From Diploscapter coronatus (Eukaryota; Nematoda; Chromadorea; Rhabditida; Rhabditidae), in the NCBI GenBank assembly GCA_964036155.1, contig OZ038422.1, forward strand, positions 81,243,201-81,307,200: a stretch of DNA of 64,000 bases. Reading direction: 5' to 3'. Every line of letters begins with the position of its first letter. The first letter of the stretch is position 1. The translations under genes were made by a program, and so were the position numbers. Shown piece by piece: positions 25,665 to 39,100 of the stretch. The notes under the pieces are model-generated. The model had not been told where the DNA came from and did not search any database. It worked only from the letters and a program-made list of their open reading frames with translations.

Positions 25665-25931
25665 AAGCAGAGGAAGTCGACCATTTCCTCGTTCAACATC
25701 CGACATCCAAGAAATCACCATTCTCATCGACCTCAGACTGCTCCATCAGACTCCACACACAAGCCATCTATTAGATCTCTATTCCACTCTCTCTTCACTG
25801 CTATCATCTATGTTCATTTCAACAATTTTGTAATCGATCCCATTCCTTCGAGTTTGCCTCTTTCATATTTTCGTAGCTCGAAGAAGTCTCAACTTTCCAA
25901 TATTCCATCTTCAAGAAGATCAACTTCATAA

Positions 25932-27128
25932 AGAATCGATGCTAAGGTTCGTTGAGTATGAAGTAGGAGCGTTTTTGAAGCTGGAGTATCAAGGTTCTGA
26001 CTTTTTCGAGTTACAACTCATTGTATTTATTTGATTGGTTCATATTTATTTTGTGATTGTTTCATCGTGTTTTTTACAACAACAAAGTAAGACTTCGAAT
26101 GAAGGTGTCTCAACGTTGACAGAGAACAAATGCATGAAGAAGCATCGCCTCCCTCGTACTTCCCACAAAATCCATCAATAATTTATTATCCATCATAATA
26201 ACATTCACAATTCAATATTTTCCATGAAAACATTCAACTTTTCCTAGCTGCATTCAAGTTCCTCATTCTACTAAGTCATCATCAAATAACCCAATGTAAA
26301 ATGCAAAATTCTCGCTTATCTTTGTACAGTATTATTGTCATTTCATAAATATGTAGTTTGATTGTACTCAAAACAGCACCTTGCATGTAAATATACAGTA
26401 GTAAGTAATCATTAGCCTTTGTTCGTGTAAGGTTAACAAATAAGCCCAAGAGAACTCATTATAACTAGTCACGGCTCTACGCATAATTCGCACTAAAAAC
26501 ATGGACATTTTCTCGAGATACACGACCATTTATGTACGCACGAACTATTATGCTCATTTGAGTGAATGAAACGCGAATGAAAATGCTGCTAAATTAACGA
26601 ATTTCGCATTTCAAACAGACAAGAAGCTGTTTTGAGTGGGAAGGGGAGAATATAGTTGCTGATGATAATCTCAGACAAGTCACTCAAATGCAAATGCGCA
26701 TGTACACAAAAACAGAATTTGAAACGATAAACTGAATGATTGAATGAGTAAACGATTAAGTGAGATTCGGTGCAAATCTGCTTCAAAGTAAACAAAATGA
26801 GATCAGAAAAGAGGCACGCGGGTAGGAAACGGCACATTATACGCGTATGGAGGGAAGGGGAGAATAGGTAATGAATGATGAAATCGAACTCAAGGGATAT
26901 TGTAGATGGGGATGAATATGACATTTGATTACCTAGGGATCATCGTCATTTAGGGAAATGGTAAAGTATTTTGGTCATAGGTGTTCGAAAATAATCTTGA
27001 GATATTCAGTTGAGATGAAAGTTTCCGACACACCCATGATTAGTATTGAGCAATATTGTAAACACAATGAAATGGAAAATGAAGTAGCCCGGTTAAAAAT
27101 AAAAATAATTTGTATAGATAGTGATTTC
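25932..27128. other. Intergenic interval, no gene seen
   Basis: This is AT-rich sequence with no exon I can support. It should contain the 3' regions of the converging small secreted gene and the SLC46-like gene. Confidence 0.4.
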
Positions 27129-30100
27129 CTAGTAGAATGAAATGTTTCTGTCGACCCGTCTCAAGTCCTCGCTGCTCTCCCAGAGTGAAGGACTGTTTGC
27201 GGATTCCATTCGTTCTGCCACAGATGCAATCGATCTCTGCAATTATCCTTTCAAGTTATATCCTCCCCAATTTCCATCAATTCTCACCACGATTTTGCTC
27301 TTCTCCTTGCGTTCTCGTTCTTTCATCATCTCCAGGTCATTTGCGTGGCTTTCCTCGCCAATTCGAGAGATTGCCTAAATCTGCCAGGTAATTCTCAATC
27401 TAAATTCTACGTCAGCAACGATAACGCAACAATAAAAAAATATTGTTATTTTTGACATTTTTCCGATGATTTCATGTTTTCTAGTCTAATGACATTCGAG
27501 TTTTTCGTTATCAGTGTACACAAAAATACAAAAAGAAGTGCACATCGACACTACGATATATAGATAAGAGCATGGAAAGTTGAAATGATGAAAGTTAGAG
27601 GAATTAACCAAGGCAGCTGAAAGTATGCAATTAGACTTGGAGATAAAGACAGGAATGAGCAGGTGAAAATGAAAATGTGGAAGGTTGTAGAGTTCGATCC
27701 AAACTGGAAAATGTATAAAGTTGGAAAACGTATAATTCGCGGTGATAATTTTAGGTGATTCTTGGTAAAAGAATAACGTCATTTTCGCAGAGTAAACCAT
27801 ACGTGCATTATTAGGAAAATTGCAACAATGTCTGAAGATTATTATTTTAGAAAAAAAAGAATAGCTTGAATAATGATGGTTAAATGCTTTCGCGAATCAG
27901 GATAAGTGGATATTAAACTAGGAAGATGGCAATGCACGAGTTTGTATGATGAATCTGCCGCGCGTATCTGACATTCCTCCCTCTGTCAACTCATTCTCGA
28001 TACTGCAGTCATTGATCTACTACAACTACAATTATGTCGTCCATTCGACTGGAAACCGCTATGGATGCTCACAGACATATGATCATATTTCTCCCACAGA
28101 ACAAATGAAATTGTTGGGATGCAGAGCTGAGCCCTCAAATGTGAAAGAGGAGAAGAGGTGGAGGAGGAGAAGGAAATGACTGACAAGCGAGTCAAATGCC
28201 ACGATTAAAACAATAAAACAGAAGATCGGAGTTTAATCGCATTAGCAATAATCCAAAATACTCACATGTCGAACAGAAGTAATGGGTTGGACTCTTGATG
28301 CGCCCATGCCTTGACGACGAGACAGGAAATGGACCCAGAGAATAGCGAGGACGGCAATCAACTGCACGCCACTCATTAGGAACCACACAAACGAAGCTGA
28401 CCAGGAAACGGTGGCACTGAATAAAAAATCAGTGATGTTTCAGACGTTTCAAATTATCATTAATCTTTGACTTCGACTTCGTCTTCACGAAATTAGAAAT
28501 TCAAATTTTAACATCAATCTGGAATTATTTCATGAAGCTTCACTTCGAAAAATTTCAACTCGAAATTCCGTGCATTCCTGAGATGAAATACAGTTGAAGT
28601 CGCTTTTTCGGTAACTTTTTCGAAGTATATTATAGTTGAAATGATAATTTTTTTAATACTTTACTTTAAAGAAAAATTTTTTGAACAAGTATGTAAATTC
28701 ACGATTACCGATAAATATTTGAGTAGATGACGGTGGCTAACAGGCAAGACAAATCGGCTCCAATAGCGAATAGCGAGAATACTCTTCCGATTTCAGACAT
28801 AGGCACAATTTGAATGAGGAAGCCTGCGACTGCGGGCAGAGCCAGGCCCGAAAACAGACCTGCTGCATTTGCGATGTACATCAGAGCATCGGAATCTCCC
28901 GCTAATCCTGGAATATTTGATATATTTGTCGTTTTTTTCCAATTTTCAATCTCTTTACCGATTAGCAATGTCCTCGCGAGACTCGACAGCAGGGCTATTA
29001 ATAGAAGGGCTGTTTCACTCCATCGCAGCACTTTCTTGAACAAAAATAGTCCAAACAATGTACCGAGCAATACTGAACAAATACGCTCTGACGTGAGTGA
29101 GCAGAAGTAATAGTAGAGCAGTAAAGAGCAAGAGACCAATCAGCGGTCTCTCATCTCCTATCCTCTTTTCAACTTACACATCAAATAGCCAAACCCTTGC
29201 CACAGACCGAGGTTCCTCAAACTCCAAGCAAGTGAGCCATCGTCTGTACGACGGAATACAAAACTGTAGATTATTCCGCCTGAATCGAATTGTAAACGGT
29301 TTCCATATTTTTAGAAATTTTTAAAAACGAATCGTTCAAATTTCGCTAAAATAATTATGAATCTTATGCGTTACTAGTAGGTAGATAAGAAGTTCTGTTA
29401 ATGCAATGTCTTCTTCAAATCTAATTAAATCATTGTTATAATCAGATCTAAATGAAACGTTCGAATTTTCACACATAGCATCAAGATTAAGCTCATCCTA
29501 CGCAACTTCATTGGATAGTTCCTCATTTTTGTTGTTGAAAGATTAAGAAAATCAAGAAAGGAAATGATAGAGAACTTCCTTATCAGTCTTTTATTTATTC
29601 CGCTTAGAAAATATTAGTTGGTAAGCACTTTGCGCACTTCATATCAATCTAATTTAATTAACTGTCAATTGGTATGATGACGAAATAATTACTTGTCCGA
29701 GTTTCAATAGCCGTCGTGTAGCAAACAACCAGCGCAGCCATGGATATGAGTATGAAACTCCGTCGATATCCCTCTCGTGGTTGCCTGCAATCAAGTGTCC
29801 GTCCAGATTGTGCATCAGTAAGTTATGTATGAATATGGCTGATGTCTAAACGCCTTACACAAGGACCTTCACTCCTTCGACCAGCAACTCTACAGCTCTC
29901 TTGGCCCATTCCGCAATGTAATCGAATCCCGACTTGCCCACCGCTTTTTTCCTTTCCTCATTATTGTTGTTACTTCTCGTCACCGTTTTCGACACTATTG
30001 GCGCTACTGCAATTTTCACACAATTACAACTACACTATTTAAATTCACATTTCATTTTATCTGCTATTTATTTCACAGCATATCAAATAAGTTTTGCGAA

Positions 30101-32295
30101 TGAAATTACTTTTCTCCCTGATATTGTTTTCGGTTTTCGATCTCGAATTTTCTTCCAATTTCCACGCTTCCAATAATTGTGGTGATGCAAGAGTGCGTGT
30201 AAGGAAATAATTTTAGGATTAACGAGGAGAAAAGTGGCCACAAACTAAACTGCCAATCAAAAATGCGCGAGCTATTTTGACTTTTCGAAAATACTTCCTT
30301 CAAATAACTTCCTATCCGGGTTTATAATTGTCAGAATATCAGAAAAATATCAACTCATTTCCTTCGTGAGCATGTGACTAATTGTTTGACTCAATTTACG
30401 AAATATTTCAAGTTATTTTCAGAGTTGCACGCACAATGTGCAAAATTGCATCCCATAAATGGGCATAGTGTCAAATTCATACCTTTTCGAGTTTTACGTT
30501 CAATCTCACGGAGTCCAGGCTTTTGTGGAATTCTATAGAGAACGTAGAAACAGGACAATAGCAACAATACGAGCTCGACATCGATTGCAATGGAAACAGT
30601 GAGCTGAAAGAACAGCTCTGATAATGCGAGAAGATGGTGATGGTGCGATAATTACCACAGAAGCAAATGCCGCTGCAAGGAACCCACCCAGACCTGAAGC
30701 TGTTGTTTGAATGGCCGAATAAATGCCTGCTCGAAGGGTTAGCAAATGGGGTTCTTCCGTCACGTCTGCCAAATATGCATAACATGTCATAGGTATCTGA
30801 ACAGGAAAAATTAGCTCAGATGAAATTGCATTTATCAAGATACATATTGTTATAACAAAAAATAAGCAGAAATACCTACAATTGAAATGTATCCCGTTAA
30901 TCCAGCAAAGAATCCAAAAATTAATATCGTCCAAAACGGAGTCGATATGGAAGACAGCGTCAGCAAGTATCCATACTCTGATATGCCCACTCCGACAATG
31001 GCAATTAGCAATGGGAGCTTCCGGCCATGCCGATCACCGAATGAACCTAATTAAATTAATTGATAGAAACGAGAAGAACAACCAATGCTCTCACCGATAA
31101 TTATATCAGCAAAAATGACTGGTATCAGAAATGATAGAACTATGAAGATTGACCACTCCGCATTGCGCATTTGCACGGAATCTTCGACATTACCGTCGCT
31201 AAAAATTCAGACCTTCACTATTTTTATACAGTTTTTAACTTCTTTTTACAAGGTGCACGAAAAGTGTTGACATCTTTTTCAATACACATTTAACGATGGT
31301 TTTCAGAATTTCAGAAGCTTAAATTTTATATTTTTGCATTCCCTAGGGAGTATGGATGACATTCATTTATGAATTTCATGTATCAGTTAGGTACTACATT
31401 TATAATTAGCGATAAATTCAAATTTATTCGAATTTTGGCTTATAAGACAATTACAATTTCAACTGCGAAACTCTTGCGAAAAGTGGCAGTTAGTCAGTTT
31501 TTATCGAATATTTTAATGTAACTGCTGACTAATTATGTTTCCTAATAGACAGACTATTGATTTAGTCGTTCAGGAATTATCGTCATCACTAATTCTGGTG
31601 ACAAAAAAGCGATATTTCCCATTTAATTCGATTTTCATGACAATGAGTTTTTTAATGATCAAAAAATTATTAAAGTTTAAACTTTTTTGTGATAAGATTA
31701 TTTTTCGTGTAGCCAGTGCATAAATCTAATAGGTAAAAAAGATTTTGGCTATTTATCCTAATAATTCTGACCATACGAATTTTCCAAAAATGAAAGGTAA
31801 CAGAACTTTTCACGCACCCTGTAATTTATGAATGAATGAAATCACTATACTAAAATTAGTAGTGTCTTGAAAGGTAGGTTTAACCTTTCACATCGGCAAT
31901 GAAAATTGTAAAGCCGAAATTTTAATTTCTACACCATCTTCAATGTTTATCGATTTTAACGTTTGCACGCTCATTTTAATAAAAAAAACCATGACGTGAT
32001 GAAAACAGTTCGAATTGATTCAAATATTTGCATTTTAGAGACCTAAACGAGGCGACTTACACTAGAAAACTGCAGTTGACAGAGGAATCATCTGCATAAT
32101 AGACTTGACAAATTCTGAAAGGGAAACACGTCATAGAGAAAGAGTGCAGGAGAGCAGAGCGTACTTGCGATAGATGTACGGAGATTGGAAAGTCTTTGCG
32201 AAGGACCAGCCGAAGAAGACTAGAAACCCAATCGGCTCGACTGTCAAATGGCTCAGACTGAATCGAATCTCCCGCAGCAAGGCAGACGGGCCCAT
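27129..32295 (-). CDS. SLC46-like major facilitator transporter
   Basis: This is a twelve-helix MFS transporter of the SLC46 type, the family of the proton-coupled folate transporter and lysosomal solute exporters. The start MGPSALLREIRFS at 32,295 leads into TVEPIGFLVFFGWSFAK (helix 1). The loop-2 MFS motif appears as GDRHGRKLPLL. The segment CYAYLADVTEEPHLLTLRAG is characteristic of SLC46. Later helices include LLGTLFGLFLFKKVL, YIANAAGLFSGLALPAVAG and FVWFLMSGVQLIAVLAILW. The last helix exon (28,266-28,416) ends at a strong GTGAGT donor. Two downstream phase-0 exons (27,288-27,374 and 27,129-27,236) supply a charged cytoplasmic tail ending DRNISFY. If that donor is not used, the protein stops at 28,242. 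A hydrophilic Asn-rich central loop lies near 29,900-30,010. Substrate is unknown. Confidence 0.78.
28454..28590. repeat. Degenerate inverted-repeat element in an SLC46-like intron
   Basis: The intron segment has TTGACTTCGACTTCG at one end and AATTCCGTGCATTCCTGAGAT at the other. The reverse complement of that end (CAGGAATGCACGGAA) resembles the CAGGGATGTACGGA ends found at 33,700 and 36,109. It looks like a decayed relative of those short elements. Confidence 0.35.
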
Positions 32296-33649
32296 AAACT
32301 GTAATCAAATCAGCATAAATGATTATTGTGTGAATTGAATTAGTAAAAATTACTATTGGTAAATATGAATTTATCAACAGTGTTAGGAACTAGTTTCAAT
32401 TAGTTATCAAAGAGGAAAATGATGAGAATAAGTGGCAAATGATTTCGATAAAAAACGATCAAATATTCAGATAATTTTAATTGAAAATGCAAGAGGGAAA
32501 TCGTGAAAAATGCTTTCATATCTAGCAAGAAGTTATTGACAAACCACTAGAAAAGAGAGAGAGGGTCAGTGATTCAACATAACAGGTTGAGGTCGAAGAT
32601 CGACGAAAAGAGTGAACATCGAAAAACATGTGAGAACTATTATTACAGTGAAGAAATGTAAACGACATAAACTGGGAACGTCAATATTTTCGGTTATCCA
32701 GAGATTATTTCAGCGATAGAAGAGAATTGTTGGAAAAAGAGTAATAACTACTGAATAACCCACGCGCAAGAGAATTTAAGATAGGACAGAGAAAATAATG
32801 AATGCAGTTATGTAGTCATTGAAATGAATCAAACCAGATAAGGAGTCAATCGGGAATGATCAAAATAATAAAATGAGAAGAGGAAAGAGGAGGAAAGAAA
32901 AGATAGGAAGAAAATGCGAATGAGAGCAAATGAAATTGTTTGCTGCTACAGAGCTACAGAGCTACAGAGCTGCACACAAGCAGATATTTGCAGAAACCAA
33001 ACAGAAAACGGCAACTCAGGGTTAGATGAAATCGAATGGAATGGGAATGATATGAACACGATCCAGAACAAGGGAAAATAGAGAAGAAGAGGGAGGAGAG
33101 GTCAATCAGAGACGAGGAATCAACTGCAATTGCTGATTGTGAAGTAAAAAAGGAACATTGAACTGACAAGGCATAGCAAGGGGAAGAAACCTACAAAAGA
33201 TGAGAAAGCGAAGAACCAAAAAGGAAGGCCAAATTCAGCCGATAGATGAAAACGAAACGATCGATGAATTCTGCATTCCTGCAGAGACGCATCGATGCAT
33301 CGCTGAAGAATGAGATGCAATCGAACTGCAGACTGTCTTCTGTCAGGCAAGGGCTATCATCATACAGCAGGTTGTCTTTATGCAAGGCAGGGGACACGCA
33401 AACCTGTCCAATGACAACTGACAATTCGTACGTGAAAATGCCAGAGTTCGAGAGATGGAAATAGAGAGCAAGTGATCAAGGATATTTGGGTAGATGAAAC
33501 GAAGAACCTAGTATTGCGTTGAATTTGGAATCAAATGATTGAAAATCGAATAGCAATATGAATTTATTTAATATTACATGTATAGTTTGAATTTAAGAGA
33601 GTAGTTGTAAGATCCGAACAACTTCCCGCATTTGGGAAAAGTCCTTAAA

Positions 33650-33700
33650 GTCGGAACTCGGACAGTAATTAATGCCTGGATTCGAATCCGTACATCCCTG
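33650..33700. mobile_element. Partial short MITE, CAGGGATGTACGGA end
   Basis: The right end reads TCCGTACATCCCTG, and the interior contains GGACAGTAATTAATGCC. Both are shared, in palindromic arrangement, with the complete copy at 36,046-36,109. The left terminus is not recognisable, so this copy is truncated or decayed. Confidence 0.6.
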
Positions 33701-34010
33701 ATCTCAATTCAAGTAATATGTATAAATTGGACAAATCTCGACGTCTAAATTGTCATATTTCGAACTGAATCAACATATTTTAACTGGAAATGAGATGCAT
33801 TTCGAAAATGATCTCTATTTACCGTCCTTTCCGGAATAACTCACTTCAGAGTGGATATTTTCGAGGGGTGTGTTAACGTAAGCTGACCAATTTTCGATAT
33901 GCTATCAATTATTTACTGTTTTTCTTGAGTTTATTCAACCACATTTAAAACAAAAAAATTGGATTTTCTGGCAATGACATTGTCGCAAATAATGGAGAGT
34001 AAATGACAGG

Positions 34011-34139
34011 ATCAGGCTTGTCTGAAGGTCGAAAAATCGAATTTTAATTTAACTTGAACTGACTAATTTTCGTGATCGAGCTTGAACTTAACTGAACTTC
34101 CAGACAGTTCGAAGTTCAGTTCAGTTCGTACAATCCTGA
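34011..34139. mobile_element. Decayed hAT-like inverted-repeat element
   Basis: The left end CAGGCTTGTCTGAA and right end TTCGTACAATCCTG form an imperfect inverted repeat of the CAGG(G) type. The inside is rich in TTGAAC/GTTCAA words. No matching 8-bp flanking duplication is seen, so the assignment is tentative. Confidence 0.4.
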
Positions 34140-34437
34140 TTAGAAGGAATAATTATTTCAGTTGCAATTTTTCGGCGTCTTTATTGGATGTTTTGGAATT
34201 TTCTGTATCATGTGCATTGAAGTTAAACTATTATTTCATATTTTATTGAATAGAATTTCTATATGAAATCTGGGATTATATTATAGCCAAGTTTTATTTT
34301 ATGGCAATTTTTTTTATTTTTCGCCATTTATTCGTTTGCGGATCGTATTCCTCGATTGAATTGCAAAAACTTCCCATAGAATAACTTTGAAATCTAAGTT
34401 AACAAATATTTCCTATAAAGATATGCAAAGTCTCGGC

Positions 34438-35543
34438 TCACCCTCCGATTGCATACAATCTTCCATTCGCAGCAACAAGCGAATGAAGATATCTTCCATA
34501 ATTCATATCAGCAATTCGAGAAATTCGACTGTCAATTGGAGCTGAGGGATCGAAACACAGACAGGATTTGAATGTAGTAGGATAGCTAAATATATAATGA
34601 TACATTATTTATCATGCAAAATTAGCGACTTATGTCCTCCAATTATGTAAATTCTTCCATTTAGTGATGTAACTTCGAATAAACCTCGTCTTTCTGGAAT
34701 CTCTCCTACTTCAGTCCATTCCCGTTCATCGTCTGATAATCGATATATTTTTTGATTTCTCCATCTACAACCATCAATAGCTGAATATCTATGATTACAA
34801 TAATGAGTATGCTATAATGTGACCGTATAAAATTCCATCGCATATTACTATTTGAGTCTGTTCAATTGGAAGAGGAAAAGAAGGTCCTGTTTGCCATTTT
34901 CCATCTATTAAAACCTGAATAAACTATTTCATGGACTTTCATTCGTTTTTCTTACATCAACTCGATTACTATAGTTTCCACCCAAATAATAAAATTTATC
35001 TTTGAAATAGGTCACAGATGCCTTATCACGCAATTCAGGAGGATCTGGACCTGTAAAATTTCTTGAATCGATCATTCATGGATTTGTTGATAAGACCTCT
35101 TGAAATTTGCTGAGTATTCAGGTCAAATATTTCAAATGATTTCTTCTTGCTGTTAATTCCAAAGATCTGAAATTTGAGAAACTATTCAAAATAACGAACA
35201 TGAGAATTTACTTTATTCTGTGTAGTTGCTACTTGATATGGCTCATAATAATTAGTAAATTTCGCAATCTGCTCAAGAGAATTAGTATGTGAATCAAACA
35301 GACAAATTCTTCCTTCTCTAACATTTCTGTATCTATAAAATTCTAAATACTAAAATGAATTTTCGCTTATATAACGAATATTTTCCTACGATAGAATAGA
35401 ATTCTCCCTTCGAGCAATATCGGCAGATGTTTCTTGATTATTTGCATCATTCTCTTGTTAGTCCAGGCCAATTGCCCCAGATCTTTGAATTCAGGATATT
35501 GGCAGATCAACAATATAATTTCGACTGGTAAATTGGCTAACAT
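34438..35543 (-). CDS. F-box and kelch-repeat protein
   Basis: The protein is probably a substrate receptor of an SCF ubiquitin ligase: an N-terminal F-box followed by a kelch beta-propeller. The start is ATG at 35,543. The F-box reads LPVEIILLICQYPEFKDLGQ, then LAWTNKRMMQIIKKH. Kelch-like blades follow with double glycines: KFYYLGGNYSNRVDVL, NGRIYIIGG and, at the end, NGRLYAIGG directly before TGA at 34,438. Introns are short, about 45-60 bases, unlike the long ones in neighbouring genes, and codons are AT-rich. The final blade stops right after its GG, so either the propeller is truncated or the GGGTGAGC there is a donor to an exon I cannot find. It is not a standard kelch-BTB protein because no BTB domain is present. 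Confidence 0.7.
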
Positions 35544-36045
35544 CTTTGTTAAGTCGTTGTTAAGAGACCTAAACAATCACCATAGTATTATCTCAAAATG
35601 GGAATAGTAAAAGAGTATTGATTGAATGAGAAAGTCGTCAATTAATGAGTTTGAAATTGGTCATTGAAGAAAGGAGAATGAAACTACTAAATTGATGCTT
35701 CGCAATTTTATCAGACTAAAAATCGATTTCTAAAACTTGAAGATGGGTGCTGAAATAAAACTATCCGTGTATTTACTTGTCGGTTATACACGACACAAAT
35801 GACACCTCGTAGCACCAAGTATTTTTCATGATTACTAACGTTATGATATCGTTTCTATTGCTACTGAAAACCTGTTCAATTTCAAATAAGTTGTTTGGAA
35901 GATATGAGATTGCTCATAACGTTCATTCGCATCGGTGATACACAGTCTGATAACAACCGAGTTATTGGAATTAAAGTTTTTTGCGATATTTAGTTCATTG
36001 AAAATGTATTCATATGTATCCAAGTTACGAGCAAATGTTTAGCAC

Positions 36046-36109
36046 CAAGGATGTACAGAACCGGAACCGGGCATTAATTACTGTCTGGATCCGAGTCCGT
36101 ACATCCCTG
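36046..36109. mobile_element. 64-bp palindromic MITE
   Basis: It begins CAAGGATGTACAGA and ends TCCGTACATCCCTG, which are inverted repeats of each other with three mismatches. The core GGCATTAATTACTGTC is shared with the copy at 33,650-33,700. The CAGGG ends suggest a hAT relationship, but no 8-bp duplication is evident. Confidence 0.65.
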
Positions 36110-39100
36110 ATCACTATAATTTTCTTTAACAACGGGAAACAACGGCTTTAATTTATGCATCTTCATTGTAGGGTTCGTAGTTTTATCTGAAAGGTAAATA
36201 AGTGAAAAGATGAAAATGTTAAAGCATGTATGGCTATGAAAATTTCTTTAATTGTTAAATTATTCATTTGTCAATTAAATATGCGATTTATTGTCTATTT
36301 CAAATAAAAATGAAAATAGATATGTTGAGATTTTCAGATTTATTGTTGTTCGTCGCTCGGGTTCGAGCTTTTGTTCACTTCGTCCGCCATTGCCGGATGA
36401 AAGTTGGGAAATGACTGATGATTTTTTGATGAACTTCGATTCGATTACAAATTCAAATTTTCAATTTCACGATTCTTTTGTTCGTTTTTCGTATAATCAT
36501 CATTTTTGAGCATTCTGAAATGTCGCAATGTTGCAATTTTGGTTAGGAAATACCGCAACCTTTTGTTCACTTGTTTGAAAATCAATATCGTGCCATTAGC
36601 TTCTTTATTTTTATCCAGGTCTGTTTTATCGATTTTCTCAGTGTTTATTGATTTTTAATGTTCAAATAATTTCTATTCAGGATTTGTGTCTAGCATTTTA
36701 TAATTACTGTCAAATATATTTTAAATTATTTAAACTTTAAAAATGTTTCAATGAGATCAAATGAATTACGAAATAAAATGTTGAATTTATCCTATATTTT
36801 TTTGAAGTTTTTTTTTCTGCTTTTATCTCGCATAATTTGTCTCATCACTTTTTCTTCCCAATGGTACTCGAAAAATAAAAGTCACGTTTTTATAATCGAA
36901 ATTTCCTAAAATCAATTTATCCATTACAGAAATTTGTTATGATCTGTAAACTGTGGAGTGGAATTTTTAGATTATTATATCGATTTCATCTCAACTCAAA
37001 TGATCTTTCTCAATTTCGATAATCTAGATTTAGTGTGATCTTGATTGCTTAAATTCTATCTGTTTTCCCTCACTGGCCAAAATCCATTTTCAAAACATAG
37101 ATCAAGAATAATTTTAGTAGCGGAAGTTCCTTGAAATTTTATTCTTTAGGGACTTTGGAACTTTATGCATGTTGTTTTGCATCCAGTCGTCAACTTTTTC
37201 TTCGAAGTATCACTTTGCATGGCTATTTCAGGAATAAGCAATAGCCCTCATGTCAAGTCTAATCGTTGATACATTTAGGATGTGTGTATTTGTGATTTCA
37301 TTATGTGATCCCCTTGGATATGCCTGTCTGTCTCATTAGAGCCTGCCTTCTTCATCCCCTCATCCTCATTTTCCTGCTCAATTTCACTCCTTTCCTGCCT
37401 CTTCTTACCAACTTTCCTTATTTCTTGTATCGCAACTTGCTTCACTTTGCAATTCATCTATTCATGGTTCTATGGAGATTCAGTCTGCTCATTATGCATC
37501 CTGCCTCTCTTCGTGCCCTTCCTACTCCCTAACCTCTTCTCCTTCCCTTCTCACTCAGAGCCCCCTCCTCATGTCTTACCTTCTCCGGCTTCATTCTCAA
37601 TTTTCCTTGGCTTATTTCAAATCGCACCACTTTCTTCTTTTTCTAATTAGGTTTTGATCATGTTCTTTTCGTAGCGGCAGTTTCATTACATGTTATCATC
37701 ATCGCTTTTATTGGGGCTCTTCACGTTTTCTCAAAACAAGCGACACGGCAAATTTATGCACAACGAATTCGAGAATCGCTAAAATATTCATAATTTTGTT
37801 TTCCGTTCGCGCGTTTATATTTTTAAGACTTCATTCTATGAGAACATTTTTCCTTGTTATTTGAAACGATGCTATTTTTTAAATTGCTCGAGTAATTTTT
37901 TCCTGAATGATTGCACCTAAAATGATGCATTAAATTGGATGAGTTGTTAAATTTGGCAGACGCCTTTAATTTCGCTTTTACGATGCAAAACGCTCATGTG
38001 AGGATATGGGAATTTTGAAATAAAATGCAGCATTCGTGAGGGGGATGGATGCAGTCAATTAGCCTACAAATAGTGAGCAGAGGGAGAATAAGGATAATCC
38101 AGAGGACTCAGGGTTCGGAACTCGGAATTCTGACTCGGCGGGGATTGGATTGAGCAATTCAGAGAACTCATTCACATCTCCTCCACTGCAAGGATATTCG
38201 TTCCTTTGCATATCTAGGTGAAAATTATTGGCGATATTATTTTCCTATCTTATGAGGTAAAAGGCCAACTTCTTTCCACAAAACAACAACCCAAGAGCGC
38301 TTTCGTAGCTAAGATTCTCAAGTATTCGGCACTTGGCAGCCAATTTCTGAGTTTTTAACTGTTGCGATCCTGAGCTAAGCCGTTCAACCGTGGGAAGTCG
38401 CTCAAAGATGACATGTGAAAATGGGCAGAGAATGACAAAAACAAGAGTTTGAGGTCATTAACTCAATCGCTTTCAGATGTTTATGTGTGTATCGTTATGT
38501 GTCGGTTTCTTCCGATTTAGATTCGGTTTATTCACTTTCTGATAATTAATTTCAGACCCTTATACGATATTTTTACTGCAAACCTAGCTTCTTGTAAACC
38601 TCTTAGGAAGATCAGTTCACTAACCATCCACTTGAAATGTCCATTCAATTCATGCAGAATGCGCGTCAAAGTTTAGAAGCATTTGATGTCACAATACGTA
38701 GTTATAGAATGCATTAGAAATCACACATTTTGAAAATTCTAGCATGAATTTTATGCTCTGACCATGATTGGTTAATTTTATTATTATTATTTGGTCAACA
38801 ATTATTGTGAGAGGTCGTAACAATTAGCTTCAAAATCCAGATATGCTTTCAAACTTTCGGCGCTTCCTGTAGGCGGAGATTTTTATAAAGTGAAAATAGT
38901 GAATGAATTTTCCAGATAGACGACGATTCAACTTAGTACTCTTTATGGGGTCTCTAGTAGCACTGATTAAAAATGAATATCAGTGTCAGTGATGAATAAA
39001 TTGAATCTGGCATCTGCATATTTGTCTGCTCTAAATCATTTGCTATTCGAGCTAAAAATATCTATGTGAGAAGAATTACGGATGGACGGTGTTTTGAATA

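Larger units (their letters stand above)
32296..34437. other. Intergenic interval with short repeats
   Basis: No gene is supported. The part 32,860-33,240 is strongly purine-rich on the plus strand, and at about 32,944-32,970 it contains a threefold GCTACAGAG repeat. Two short inverted-repeat elements, annotated separately, lie at 33,650-33,700 and 34,011-34,139. Confidence 0.4.

Noticed and set aside
27946..28179. Plus-strand ORF ending in a run of arginines, possible 3' exon
   Set aside because: It lies within the last intron of the SLC46-like model, has no partner exons in phase, and its end is a purine-rich low-complexity run.
33600..33710. tRNA-like GGATTCGAATCC word
   Set aside because: No acceptor stem or anticodon arm around it; it belongs to a short repeated palindrome also present at 36,046.
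36291..36509. 72-codon plus ORF as an exon of a further gene
   Set aside because: An acceptor-like site exists, but no upstream exon, domain or downstream signal supports it.
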